From: Vicia villosa
Taxonomy: Eukaryota > Streptophyta > Magnoliopsida > Fabales > Fabaceae
Length of the DNA stretch: 64,000 nt
Direction: 5' to 3'
NCBI RefSeq assembly: GCF_029867415.1
Contig: NC_081180.1
Coordinates: forward strand, 147,312,731 to 147,376,730
Shown: positions 37,354 to 50,115 of the stretch, in pieces
How positions within the stretch are numbered: position 1 is the first letter of the stretch
How the letters are laid out: each line of letters opens with the position of its first letter
Notes under the pieces: model-generated
The model's input: the letters and a program-made list of their open reading frames with translations, nothing else
What the model was told of the DNA's origin: nothing
The model's database searches: none
Program-made: the position numbers and the translations under genes

Positions 37354-38600
37354 ATTTAAAAAGCCTATTACTTTAGAAATAAAGGCAAGAAATGATCATG
37401 AATATGATTATGAATATGCCAATTTGTTGTAAATTGAAGTTTATAGACATTTTGCTTTGTAACTACAACCTTAGCTTGTGTCTGAAACAATCCACTTAGG
37501 TTGATAGACACATGTGATAGAGTTGATATAATTATATGTTTAATGAAAAAATCAGAAATGTTGATTTTTCTGTTGCTAATGTCTCTTTTCATGATTCTTT
37601 CTTTATGAATGAAAAGTGTTTGATTTGATCATGTGGAGCATAGATACACATCACATGAAGTGGAAGTGAGATTCAATTATCTTCATTGGCTAGTAACCAT
37701 GAAGATCATAGATATATGACATTTAAATTTAACTTGTCAAGAAAAATACATTAAGTGAAAATGAGAAGTGTAGATTGGCAACCAAAAATAATAGATTAAA
37801 TTTGTCACCCTACCATATGCAAATTTATACCAAAGAAATTGAACAAGTAATATTAGTTATCTTTGATGGTAAAGAAATTGCACAAGTATATATGAGAACG
37901 GGACTGACGGCCAAAACTTAGAAATAAATTGGCCACCCTACCATAGATAACTATGAAAAACACTAAATTCAAAGAGAAAATGTATCACATCACATCCAAG
38001 TTTAACTGAAATTAACTGTTAAACATGACATCAACTCCCTAAATAATAAATATGTCAACATTGAAAGTTTGTTAGCAGATCAAGATAGGAAAGCTGAGAG
38101 TACTTGTACATTTGTTCTGCACCTTAACTAAAATTCCTTTAGCAGTGGAAATAGGTGAATAGGAGCCAATTATGGCATGTCAACCTGCAAAAACATAGGA
38201 CAGATAAACTAGAGATATTAGTAAGACAGGAAAGCGCACCAAAACTCTTCTCTCCTCAACTGGGGCATAATCACGCAGGCAGCTAGAATGTTGAAGAAGA
38301 CATAAAATAAATGAAGAAAGGAACCAACTGACAAGATTATCCGAACAAAAGATAGCAACTCAGCCCTCAGACAATGTTAGATTTGTACTTTTTCAACATC
38401 CATAAAGCCTCTCAACATCCATCAATGGAGTCCATTATAGATCCAATCCAATTAAAGGACCTCACAATAGTAAACTCCAATCTGTTTCAGCACCCTCACC
38501 TGTCAATGATCACAAGTTCGTGAGATAAGCTAAGAAATATAAACACCGACACTGACACGGATACATACACAAAAGGAAAAGAGAAGAAATAGAAGAGGTT
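37354..38600. other. Interior of CACTA element 2, noncoding
   Basis: No recognisable coding segment or repeat; includes two similar phrases (GGAAATTGAACAAGTA-like near 37840 and 37870). Confidence 0.35.
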
Positions 38601-38602
38601 AC

Positions 38603-38790
38603 CTTGTGGGGTGTCTTGGGTTCTTTCCTAGGAGGTTTAGGAGGAGTACCAGACTCATTAGAGAAACCGGAATGATGTCCAAAAATCGAAGGCGAATTCG
38701 ACAAAAAAGGCGAAGAAGGGTTAGATTTGTACGCAGAGAAAAGAGAAAGGTGAAGGTTGGGAAGAAGAATCGTACACGGGAGATGGCGCG
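38603..38790 (-). other. Possible captured exon inside CACTA element 2
   Basis: An open frame on the minus strand (SNSPSIFGHHSGFSNESGTP, then PKPPRKEPKTPHK) ends exactly at a good donor (AAG/GTAACC at 38602). The Ser/Pro-rich composition would fit the N-terminal region of an organelle or proline-rich protein, but the source gene is not recognised and no start codon is in frame nearby. Confidence 0.3.
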
Positions 38791-40134
38791 CTACCCAGTC
38801 CCTTAGTTCTCTCTACAGTGCAACTTTCTTCTTCTCGAACCCTATTCTGCTTCGTTTTTTCACAACTAGGGTTTCGTTTTCCCTTTTAGAATTTGTGTTA
38901 ATCTCTGTAAAAATCAAACAAATTAAGTTAATAAAACATGATGTTGAACAAAAACTAACATGAATCGAAAAAATCGGAGACGGAGAGGATCAAACGGAGA
39001 CGGAAAGGAGATATCGCTGGAGATGGAGGTCGCGCTGCCATTTGTGATGAAAAAAGAAGAAAGCAATGGTAGTTGTTGTTGTCGATCGGAGGAGAGGAAT
39101 CAGCCGCACCACCATCACCGTTCACGATCTTCTCTTGAAGGAGGGAGAGAGTTTCGGATTTCACTATCTCTAACCCTATTTCCATTTGTGAACGAAAACT
39201 AACATTGAAATTGTATTTACATTTTTAACTTTTTTTTTTTTAATCTAAAAAAAATTAAGGAGAGGGAAACTAAAAAAAATGGAAAATTCTGGCGGGCTAT
39301 ATTTTTTTGGGTTTGGACCACAATTTGAAGTGAAAATTATAATGCCGCGGTTTTACTATTGCGGCTTAAACTATCCGCAGTTTGTTAACCGTGGCAAATG
39401 ATAGAAAGGCCACAGTTTCACACTCCGGATTCAATATTTCTAAATATATGTCTACGATTTGAAAACCCTGGCCAAAGCTTGTATGTGGCCACCGTTTTTA
39501 AGTTGTGGAAAAATTTAGCGTGGCCGTAGACCTTTTTTCTTGTAGTGTCAACTGATATCCAACAAAAGGAAGAGATTTGTTAATTCAAACTGGCAAAAGA
39601 GAGTTATGTTGGCAAGGAAAAAATGGGGCATGACAAACCTGAGGGCCAACTCCAATACTCCTTGCTACACCAAAGAGAACGGTATAATAGCTGTCCAGAA
39701 TATTAACAGATCATCAGATTCACCCTAAAAATAATCACTTATTTTTCAACAACCGAGCTTATTAGATTGTATATTGATTTGTAAACATGTTATATATATA
39801 TATAGCTATTCTTGCAACACAATTGACCCGTTTCGGTATAGAATTTCGGGTTAGCTTATAACTAATATCTTCACTAGAAGTGTCTCTTCACAATCAAGCT
39901 TGTAACTAATATCTCCGTGATATTTCCTGTTACATAAATCAATAGTACTGAGAAAAGAACTCATGAATAAGAAAACACGGTTGAGATATTCGAAAGGAAA
40001 CTTACATTGTATGGATTAATGCTAACTATATTGACAGTTGTTAAGATGCTCCCATAAACCATCAGAAACAAAGATGCGAAATTTATCTTCGGGTTAGATT
40101 TTATGAATTGATACCGATGATTAACTACTAAGAA

Positions 40135-40233
40135 TCAACTTGAAAAGAATTCAGGTAGTTTAAACTTTTGTGGCAGAGGCTCCCTATTGAATTCCACTTT
40201 CTTCACATATGCATCACCTATGGATCTTGAAAC
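40135..40233 (-). pseudogene. PP2C protein phosphatase exon fragment
   Basis: Following an acceptor (TTTTACAG) the minus strand reads [20 protein letters not shown], then [10 protein letters not shown] and a stop. This matches the SRSIGD block of plant type 2C protein phosphatases of the group with the EFNREPL extension (clade D-like). These enzymes remove phosphate from Ser/Thr using two metal ions. About 32 residues only; metal-binding motifs elsewhere in the domain are absent. Confidence 0.8.
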
Positions 40234-40351
40234 CTGTAAAAACAAATTATGTTAATAAATAATTGGAGTAATAAATGCTTCTAACTTTTTCTACAAAGGA
40301 ATTAAAACTTACGATTTCTAAATAATATCGGTAGCAAGGTCTTAAAAGATG

Positions 40352-40441
40352 TTAGAATGGTTTTGCAGCTACAATAGTTATGACAACTATATGTCCAGTT
40401 TCGGTCGTATTTCCATCTATTACCACAGTGGCAGCTTCCAT
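40352..40441 (-). pseudogene. Shaggy/GSK3-like kinase N-terminal fragment
   Basis: Minus-strand frame MEAATVVIDGNTTETGHIVV, then ITIVAAKPF and stop. The segment (D)GN..TETGHI(I/V)V resembles the conserved stretch just before the kinase domain of plant shaggy-related (GSK3, BIN2-type) kinases. It diverges after GHIVVITI, where the glycine-rich region should follow, so it is truncated. The short length makes the assignment less sure than for the other captured pieces. Confidence 0.6.
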
Positions 40442-41006
40442 TCAAAACCAGAAAATGTGCAGAACTTGTTTTTTTCCTTTTTCAGTTTATTAACGTTCAA
40501 CAACTCAATTACAGAAATGAAAAAAAACTGATGAAAAACCATTGACACAGCAACAGCAACAGGAAAAAGAGAAAACACTTAAAGGTGTATAAGGTGTATA
40601 AATAAAGATCTTTCAAATTTTTTAGATACTTTTCCAAACAAATTGGGGAAGAAAACAAACAATAAAATCACAATAAAGAAAAAACACTCACCATGGACAA
40701 TGAAACAATATATGTCAAATCTATGCAGTCTCGTAGAAAACACACAGATTTGAGTGTTGCTGTGAAATCTTTAATTGAAACATTAGAGATAAAACACAAA
40801 ACACAGTTAAGAGATGAATCCAGTTTGTGAAGCAGAGAAAAGGAAAATCAAATATTTTGACAAAACCTCTATAAATAACACCAAAAATGAGAAGAAGCAA
40901 ACTCAAATTAAATCATAACATCATAGATCTAAGAATACGAAGGAGTGAAAAAATGAAGGAGTGAAAAAACGAAGAAGAAAGATGGGGAAACGATGCTCGT
41001 TCTTAC

Positions 41007-41105
41007 CGAATCGGCCGAAGATGGAGAAATGGTGGTCGCCGTCAAATTGATCGAAACCAAATGACAAAGACCGTGAGATTGTGAGATTGGAGTGGTCGAA
41101 GACAT
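41007..41105 (-). other. Possible first exon of an unknown gene
   Basis: Minus strand: ATG at 41105 opens a 33-codon frame (MSSTTPISQSHGLCHLVSIN...) ending at donor GTAAGA (41006). Upstream is TA/AG-rich leader-like DNA with repeated AAACCCTAGCG (GCTAGGGTTT on the plus strand), a motif common near plant transcription starts. The gene is not identified; it may be one more captured piece. Confidence 0.3.
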
Positions 41106-41479
41106 CGCTAGGGTTTGTGGCTGCGCTAGGGTTTATGGAGAAAACAGAAAGAAGAAAATACCATATGAAGAGAGATAGAGGGAAAACTGGGAGCAGAAAG
41201 ACAAAAGGTAAAAGTTGACGAATGAGTAGACAACACATGGCAAGTCCAAATATTTAATTTGTTAATTACTTCATTAACCTTTTGCAAGGGTAAAGTTTAT
41301 TTTGGAGAAGGTTAAAATTGGGAGTTTGGTCAATTTTATAATATTGGGTAGATAGTAGATAAGGACCAAGAAAACACCAAAAATAGAAAAATGCATCATT
41401 AGCCAAGAATGGGGCCTCTTTAAGCTAGAAAAGGGCAATAAAAGTATGTTTAAAAGCCAAGTAACCACATTCATGCTCT

Positions 41480-42230
41480 CTAGAAGGCACGTTAAGTGAT
41501 GTGTGGTGGTTCAGGGAACTTCAAGGCTAAGTTACTTCAAAGTAAAGAATGGGTTTTCTCGCTAAGCAATCTTAAGATGCACTAAGCGAGATTAAGGCGG
41601 CCAAGACCACTTGTAGGATGAGCTGAAATTTCTTAATGGGAAATATTATAGGCGCCATAAGCAAGCTCTAAACCTCGCTTACCAAGAATGGTAGGCCATT
41701 ACACTATAAATAGGGGTTCAAATTGTTTTGTTGAAAATAACTTGGTGTAACTTGATATAATTAAGTAGTTATTTTAGGTGGGAGTTAGAAAAGTACATTA
41801 TGGACTTGAAACACAACATGAGAGATAAATAGAGGGAGATTGTTAGCATAAGCCCTTTCCGAGGAACCGACAACAGTTGCTCCTCAACCTCTTTCTTCTA
41901 GGGCTTAAATATAAAGCTATGTTGAGTAAGCGTAGATGATTTTATCTTTTATTGGGGTTAGATGTATTCGCCCTACTGTCCATGTCTTGATCTCAATCAT
42001 GATATTCTATATAATTCTTTGTAAACTTAAATATTGATGAATTCTTTGTTCTTAATGCTTGTTTTGGATTAGCTACCTAAAATATGTTTTTATGGAATTA
42101 TTTGATTTATGAAAGGTACTAGTCATTTATAGATCCAAACTTTTCATTCGTTGGATATGCTAAAGTCTACACATAGATTTAGGTTAAATATCCACATGAA
42201 CTGTTAAAGCTTTATGTTATTGTTCCGTTT
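41480..42230 (+). mobile_element. LTR-like fragment with TATA box
   Basis: CTAAGCGAGATTAAGG / CTCGCTTACC words (41560-41690), a TATA element ACTATAAATAGGGG at 41703, and a long AT-rich downstream tract resemble LTRs of legume Ty3/gypsy (Athila-like) elements. No TG/CA ends, target duplication or coding sequence were found. Confidence 0.35.
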
Positions 42231-43119
42231 GGGAATAAGGTGATGCATGCAGTGTGCCAACTTATAATCCATGGGCTACTGTACAGAGTTGCATCCATTG
42301 GTTCTTTCAAGTGTCACATTCTTACGTGACATTAAATGACACGGGCAGGCACCACCTAGACTAGTTCATCAGAAGATATTGGAGATGAGCAGGCTATGAA
42401 TAACCACGCCTAGGATCTGTTGTTGGCATGTCACTGTATTACGACGATTGCCAGAGATGCCATATAGAGAGAGAGGAGAATTTGATAAAGGTATTTCTAG
42501 TTTGGCCGCAGTATAGACCATCTCAGTCGAAGCACGAAATGCCTTGAGGTACAAACGACAGAGGAGAAACAGGAGGATTACATATACATATAATCATAGT
42601 AGTTTATTTTTATTTGTATTTTAGTAATAGTTATATTTTCTTTTTATTTATATTTTGATAATAGTTGTATTTTCTTAACAATTATGCTTTTTTTAATGGG
42701 CTTTATTATCCTATTTATTTACTAATTTTTCTAGTAACTCCACCTAAAACTTAAGATGATATTAATTTCAAGAGCAACATTAAAATTGGTTCTGCAGTGG
42801 AAAAAAATTGATTTTGAGTGAATTGATTATGGATAAAAGTGAGTTAAACGTAAAGTGATTTATGTTTGGAGAAATTCTAGCAAAAATGAGTTGAACAATA
42901 AATTTCAGTGTAAAAATCACGTCTAAAAATCACGTTTGATCAAAAAGCTATAATTTCTAGCTTCAAGTAGAATCAATTCTTGAAAACATAATCAATTCTA
43001 TTTTAGATCAACCAAACACGTCAATAACAATTCTAGGCTACAAAAATCAATTCTGAATGCCTCAAACGTGAAACCAAACATAGACCTAAGCTTTTATTAT
43101 TATGACAACAAAATTAAAA
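42231..43119. other. Noncoding stretch, nothing recognised
   Basis: 42240-42580 is GC-richer than its surroundings but has no sustained frame. 42780-43080 contains repeated AATCAATTCT / CACGTTTGATC words of unknown meaning. Confidence 0.35.
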
Positions 43120-43412
43120 GACAAAATACTCTTTTTGGTCCCTTATGTTAACTTCAGGGTTCATTTTAGTCCCTTAACTTCAAATAGTGTCATATTGGTC
43201 CCTTAACTCTTCAAAAGGTGTCATTTTAGTCCTTTTTGTCATATTAGCGACTGATTTAACGACCATTTTTGAGTTTTTCCGTCGCTAATGTGGCAAAAAG
43301 GACTAAAATGACACCTTTTGAAGAGTTAAGGGACCGATATGACACTTTTTGAAGTTAAAGGATCAAAATGAATTCCGAGATTAACATAAGGGAACAAAAA
43401 GAGTATTTTGCC
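43120..43412. mobile_element. Mutator-type MITE, 293 bp, nearly palindromic
   Basis: Ends GACAAAATACTCTTTTTGGT and, on the other strand, GGCAAAATACTCTTTTTGTT. Inverted arms cover most of the unit (about 140 bp each, including GTCCCTTAACTCTTCAAAAG and its inverse). The exact 9-bp duplication AAATTAAAA flanks it (43111-43119 and 43413-43421), the length expected for Mutator-like elements. Confidence 0.92.
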
Positions 43413-43899
43413 AAATTAAAACTTCTACCAGATTTTAAGTAAGGTGGAAAGATTAAAATGCTTAGGCCAATAGTTTAAAATATGGCTATGTGTATGAACA
43501 AAAGAGGTTTGCAAATGATGTAATATTGAGAGAGTTGCTTGAAAAAGTTCTGGACACCACATTGTAATTGCATGTACCGAGCTCCTACTGTTCAACGACA
43601 AAGAGAAGAACAAGGTTTATCTACTGCAAGACAAAAACCAAGCATACAGTATGCTCAAGAAGTTCAAGTCAAGCCAGCCACCCATTTCTTATGTTTTCCA
43701 CACATCCAAACATCTCCATCTTGTAGTCTCCACAAAGTTAAGAATCATGAGGTGACAAAGCATTTCCTGCTGTTTTTAGTTGTAGATTCCGAATCAGCTT
43801 CAACCCTCCTAAAAACTAGCTTTTGCGGTGGAAGTTGACCGTTGCCAAGTATTGTAACTTCTTTGTCAACTGAAATATGTTATCTTCCTTAACCGGCTA

Positions 43900-44290
43900 A
43901 GCGTCATAGCTTGGATCATACCCTAAACTGTAACGATCATAAAAAGTGAATCTTAGATTTTGCAATTTGATAGTAACCATCCGATCACAGACACAAACAT
44001 AAAAATATTTCACACTCGAATGAAACAGTGACTGTTTTCTTACTATCCTTTTGCGCAACCATACCTGTGATGGATCATCGTATCCCAATTGTTCAAAGGT
44101 GGATGCAAATAGTAAAATGAACATGTCGTCTATATATGGTGGATGAATTAGCCATGACAAAAACATCATTATCAGTCTCTTGTCTCATAAGATTTCTTCT
44201 CTTGGCACAGACCTAAACAAATACAAATACAATTAAGATAAGCAGGTATAAAGACTATAACTGATCCATTTAATTTCTTTTCTTTTGGCT
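43900..44290 (-). pseudogene. Partial second copy of the hAT transposase 3' region
   Basis: The stretch AAGATTTCTTCTCTTGGCAC...ACCTAAACAAATACAAATAC at 44190-44240 repeats almost exactly at 45787-45837, where it is the last exon start and intron end of the hAT gene. Another shared stretch, TTTTGCAATTTGATAGTAAC, is at 43955 and 45216. The ORF on the minus strand here (43897-44169) does not keep the hAT C-terminus. It is a decayed duplicate. Confidence 0.6.
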
Positions 44291-44449
44291 GCATCTTTAA
44301 TTAATTGAAATCATAAAATATGGTATTTCACAAAACATTTGGAGACAAATACAAGAGAAGATAATTTCGTAATCCTTACAAAACTTGTAGAGCAAGAACA
44401 AATAACTTGAAGAACAAGAACAACTTTTAGGTAGTCACATTTTACCACA

Positions 44450-44910
44450 TGAACTCAAACAATCCCTTAATATACTTGACGCATGTAAAAGCATTAACAC
44501 AGAATGACAAAAGTCGTGTGAACTGTTTATTAGCTGCACCCGAGAATCCGACATGATGTTGTCTTGAAAGCACATATATACCTTCATGTAAATCACCGAA
44601 TCCAGTCTTCTTCGTCGAAGCTTGGTCCTGAATTATGCATGAAGTTTTATCACAAGTAACAATAAAATTTAGATCACAAGTCGATTTATGAATGGAGATA
44701 AGATTGTAACAGAATTATCTGGAACCAAAAGTACATCATGCTGCCTGAAATTATTTGAGAGGTGCACATCTCCCATATTTTCAACTAATACTGAAGTTGC
44801 AGTTGGTGTTATTATTTGAAAAGGTTTTTGCAATTTTTTCATGTTTTGCAAAATAAAAGGTAAATGAGTTGTGAAGCACCGCTATCAAGTATTCAAGTGA
44901 TGGTGTTTAG
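44450..44910 (-). pseudogene. Ty1/copia gag-pol remnant: protease and pre-integrase region
   Basis: Minus strand near 44905-44870 reads ILDSGASQLI, the aspartic protease active-site motif. It is followed by the conserved protease block LVENMGDVHLSNNFRQHDVL then LVPDNSV (about 44790-44700). Further on, IIQDQASTKKTGFGDLHEG, then IYVL (about 44635-44560) fits the start of the GAG-pre-integrase domain. The remainder of integrase, reverse transcriptase and RNase H is absent. Stops and frame changes break it. Confidence 0.75.
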
Positions 44911-45611
44911 TGATGTACCTGAAATTGGTCTCTGCGTTGAGGTCTTCTAGATTCCCATGTAGTTGGATAACCAACAATCTAAAAACACTTTGCTTTGATA
45001 TGTAACAAATATATGTAACCTAACTAACTAGGAGATTTATATGGGAATAAATATGGAAACCTATTCTCTAATAATTTTTATGTTGCGGTCTGCACATGTT
45101 CCAACTGTAACAAATATAAAAGTGACTAAAAATCCTATATAACAGAAAAAGTGTACGGATACAACATTCATAAGGGGAAAGAAATCAAATATGCGCAGAT
45201 ATATGTCTATTCATTTTGCAATTTGATAGTAACCATCCAATCACATATACAAACATAAAGATATTAAATAAATGCAATGAAAACCTCCATTTCAGTATAT
45301 CATAAACAAGATGAATGCGTTTAAAAAATTTTGTTCGCTGATTTCACATTCCGTGTTATTCGTGAATGATTTTCTGTGACAGATAACATTACTCTTCTCA
45401 GAAATGTGGGGGTGAGAAATGTTGCTCCCAAGTCCAATAGAGTTATGAAACATAAACATAAAGAAGATTGAAAGACTGAAAGAAACCTCTAATATTGAAC
45501 ATAAATCAAAACACAAAAGAAAGCTCAAGCACACTTCATAAGTCACAAAATAAATCCTAAAGCTACAGCATTAAGTTTTTAACAAGTGGTAAAACATTAA
45601 CACCAATAAGG

Positions 45612-47630
45612 TTATGTTTGATCTTCATCTCCATTAGCATATTCGCCATGCAAATCAGAAATCATATCATAACCCAAGTCGTCTGCATCTAAACCTTCAA
45701 TATCTCCATCATCATTCAGATTTAGCTCAACTGATCCTCTATCTTGCCTCTTCTCACCCAATTTTGAATTACCAGCCTCTTGACTCAAAAGATTTCTTCT
45801 CTTGGCACATACCTAAACAAATACAAATACAAATAAGATAAGCAGTTGGTAGGTATTATACAATTCACATTTAATATTTTTTTTCTTACCATCTTGAAAG
45901 CACTCTGATTAATCTCAGATCCATAAGAACTACATGTCAAACTTAATACACGAAGCGCAAGACTTTGGAGCTCTGGTAGTCCACCTCCAAAATCAGCCCA
46001 CCAAACTGATGGAGTCTCGTAACTAGCTTTCATTGCAGCAAGAGGATCACCCAAAAGATTTATCCGTTTTTCAAAATCATCCAGTTGAATTTCAATCTTG
46101 GCTCTTTCTTCTGGACTGCCCACCATCCTGGTTATACACTGATGTAGACTACGCGTAATGATATTATCATCGTCTCTAAGTCCAATACAATAGTGATATT
46201 GAGGATTGAGAAAATAGGCTGCTGCATGCAAAGGGTTGAGATGTTGTTGGTCCCATCTTTCATCAATGATTTTCAGAAGCATAAAACTACAAAAGAGAGA
46301 GAAAATTAACAATGATTTTCACAGTTCAAAGAAAATAAATAAAACAAAAGTTCAATTATAAAAACTAAAGTTGATACTCCGATATTTACCTTTCAATGAA
46401 AAGGTGGCTTCTTATTTCCTCTTTAGCTTGCTCCATTGCCTCATAAATAAAACCGGTGGCTGGTTCTTCGATTGAATTCACCAAACGAAGCACTTCGATC
46501 AAAGGACCTGCACCTTTTAAACAAATCAAAATATTTTTCCAAAACTCTTTGTCAAAAACCACATCCTCAACAGATTGTCCAACACTTGTTTTTGCAAACT
46601 GGCTGGACCTCCACTCCTTGGATATGAACATTTTTCTCAAAGCTACCTTGTTCTCATAGAGACAGTCTAAAGTTAAGTAGGACGTGGCACAGCGAGTAAT
46701 ACTTGGCTTCACTAAATCCATTCCTTTTGTGAACCTATGCAATAGAGAAACCATAGAATTCCTCGAATAAATAAAGTTTGTAATTCTTTTACCCTTTGCA
46801 ATTGTCTTTTCATATATCGGAATCTTCTTCTCGTAGTCTTCCAATATCATCTCAATGCAGTGTGTTACACAAGGTGTCCAATACAACTTAGTCCTCTTTT
46901 CCATCAACATCTCACCAGCAGCTTTATAGAATGGTGTATTGTCCGTCACAATTTGGGCAACATTTTCTTCTCCAACCTCTTCAACAATGTCATCCATCAT
47001 CTTAAAGAGTTTGAAAGGCGTCTCCGATTCCAACATATCAGTTGCATCAATAGACTTCAAAAAGGATGCTCCCTTTATACTGTTCGCAAACAAGTTTAGT
47101 ATGGATCGCTTATTCTTGTCAGTCCATGCATCAACCATTATCGTGCACCCTCTTGTCTTCCATACAGCTCTGTGTTCTTCCAAAGCTTTATCTGCCGACT
47201 TTGTTTTCGCCAAACATCTTTCACTAATCTCAACGCTAGACGGTGGCTCATATCCAACGCCGAGTCTTGAAATCATACCACACATAGCAATAAACTCCTT
47301 ACTCTCTACCATCTTGGGCAGTATGGCATTGTCGTAGAAAAACCTAGCAATGGCTTCAGAAGCTTCCTCTTTCAAAATATCCTTATTTTTAGCATCTTCT
47401 TCAGAACTCTTATTAACCACACCATTCTTTTTTCCTTTTTCAACAATTTTGACAGAAGCACACTCCTCCTTCTTCTTCTGATCAGCACCATTCTCACAAG
47501 CTTCACCGCCGTGTTTTGTTCTGGCCAAACGACAAAGAAATTGGTAGAGCCGGCGGGGGTTCATGTCATCAATAAAATTGAAGTGCATTGCATCTTCTCC
47601 ATCAAGTGAAATGCCGTGCTCCAAAACCAT
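45612..47630 (-). pseudogene. hAT transposase (DUF659 family), likely degenerate
   Basis: Exons on the minus strand are 47630-46390, 46286-45890 and 45812-45612, with phases that join in frame. The first exon begins with a remnant of a BED zinc finger in which the ligand positions are largely lost (HFNFIDD...LARTKHGGEAC). It continues into DUF659: GCTIMVDAWTDKNKRSILN and IVTDNTPFYKAAGEML, then WTPCVTHCIEMILED. The second exon has the hAT dimerisation region (DERWDQQHLNPLHAAAYFLN, later VWWADFGG, LQSLALRVLSLTCSS). The last exon is acidic and ends GDEDQT. Apart from the BED finger no stop interrupts the exons, so the catalytic part could still be translated. Element ends were not located. It could alternatively be a domesticated hAT relative. 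Confidence 0.85.
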
Positions 47631-47639
47631 TCTATCTTT

Positions 47640-48344
47640 GAATCCTCACTAGAATTTCCAGAGAATGAACTATTAAGATTATTAGTATCCTAATTTATAA
47701 GAGTTTGTTTTGATGAAGATTTTGTTTTTCGAGGATTTTGGAGAATGCTGTTACTATAGTAGAATGCTTTTAGAATGTTGTTACTATAAGAGTTTGTTTT
47801 GTTAAAGATTTTATTTTTATTTTAACTTACGAAATATATTTTTTCAAAAACAGTATTGTCTATCTTTTAGGATTAGTTTGTTTTAAAATTTAAATCTTTT
47901 AAAGTTTATTTGTTAAGAATGAATCGGGTTTAATTTTCTTTTAAATTACTTTTTTATTTTTAATTATTTAAACAATTCAATTATATTTTAAAATATTAAT
48001 TTATTTTTATTAGCTTTTTTATTTTTTAAAATATTAATTTTGTAAAATTCTTTAAGAACATACAAAGTCATTAGTCATGTAAATGTTTTATATATATTTT
48101 AATTAATATATGTTAAAATTTATTTAAAATTTATTTAATAAATATAAAATATCAAATTAATGTAATTGCTTAACAATAATTAAGCATCTTATATAATGAA
48201 AATTATGTCAAAATAATTGTGTAAAAGATAACGAAGTTTCTATTTTACACTATAAAAATTTAAATGACCCTATTACCTATAAAGATGTATGTGTCAAAAT
48301 TTAAAAGTCATATTAAAAGGCCGTAGTTGTATTTTTGGTAGTAA
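47640..48344. other. AT-rich noncoding flank of the hAT gene
   Basis: Contains an imperfect duplication of AGAATG(C/T)TGTTACTATA...AGAGTTTGTTTTG (about 47690-47830). Nothing else recognised. Confidence 0.4.
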
Positions 48345-50041
48345 CTAGTAAAGTCGCACGGGTCACGCTAAGTCGATATAAATAATAAATAAATATATAA
48401 AGATAGTTAATAAATATATACAAAAGATACACAAATTACAAAGAAAAAAAAATTGAAATTATAATTGTTATATAAATATTAATTTAATTTAGTTAGAAAT
48501 ATATACTTAGTAGAAAAAATAAATGAAATAATTGTAGTCATCTACCCATGCATTTATACGGATCGCGCAATATCATTATAAATAATAAATAAATATAGTA
48601 TAGTGATGGTTAAGAAATTAGATAAAAGATATATAAATTAAGTAATCTCGACCCATAAAAAAATGTATAGTTTAGTTTAAAAATAAATAAAATAATTAAT
48701 TAGTCATCTACACGTGTGTTCGTCCAGGTCGCACAATATTGTCAGAAATATTAAATAAATATAGTGCTTTGATGGTTAAAAAAATATAATATTTGAAATT
48801 CTAAATGTCATATAAACATAACATTAATTTTAAAGTGTTTAAAAAAATTTCACTTTGATTTCATATTCTTGTATTTTATTTTATAAGTTAGTTGTTTAAA
48901 AAATTTTGATTTTTAATTATAAACAAATTGAGTTAAATGTTTAAAAAATTCAAAAAGATTAATATATGGATTAAAAACCTATATTTTGTCGGCCCGTTAC
49001 AACATATGATATATAATATCTGTTCAATTTAAGTCAATATTTTGTCGGCCCGTTAGAAAAATCGGTTCGGCCCGTCGGACGTGCCTATAATATTTAAATT
49101 TTTTTGAATTGTAAATTTATGGATTCTATTGATATTATATGATTTTATGATCATATATTAATTAAATATTTAATGATATGTTTTAAAAATAATCATAATG
49201 ATTGTGCCAATGAATTTAATTTATAAATAATAAATAAATATATAACGATGGTTAATAAATATATATAAAAGATACGCAAATTAAAAAGAAAAAATATTTG
49301 AAATTATAATTTTCATATAAATATTAATTTAATCTACTTAGAAATATATACTGTAGAAAAAATAAATGAAATAATTAAGCAGTCATTTACCTGTGCGTTC
49401 GCATGGATCATTTTTTTTGAAGAAGCTAAAAAATATATTACCAACAACCGAAAATTCCTTCAAGCACAAGACGTTCGCATGAATCATTCACCATCGTTAT
49501 AAATCATCTACCAGTGTATTCACATGGATTGCATAATGTTATAAATAATAAATAAATATAATGTATGTGATTATATTTATTTGATTTGGTAACAGGTGTT
49601 AAATGATCTAATTTTTTAAATATAAAAACAAATTGTCATCGTTAAGAATAAATATATTATCTTTCTCAAAATAAATATATTATACTTATAATTATTAAAA
49701 GTCAAGATATTTTAAATCATAGGCTAGTTTATATATTAATAAATGTAAATATGATTTGCATATTGTTAAGACCAAATCAAAATATAAAATTAAATATTAA
49801 AAATTAATTTGAATAAAATAATTTGAATAAAGTAATTGGAATAAATTAATTTGAATAAAATAACTTATACTATATATTTTATCGTTATTTTATTCGTCAG
49901 AAAAAACATTTGGGACTGTAATTAATGATGGTTAAAAAAATTTAAAATATTCAAAACATTCAAATTTTTGTTTTTGCAAAAAGAATAATAAATGTTTGTT
50001 TTTGCACTTCTTAACATTTAAGACTATACAACAAATACACC

Positions 50042-50115
<74 letters not shown>

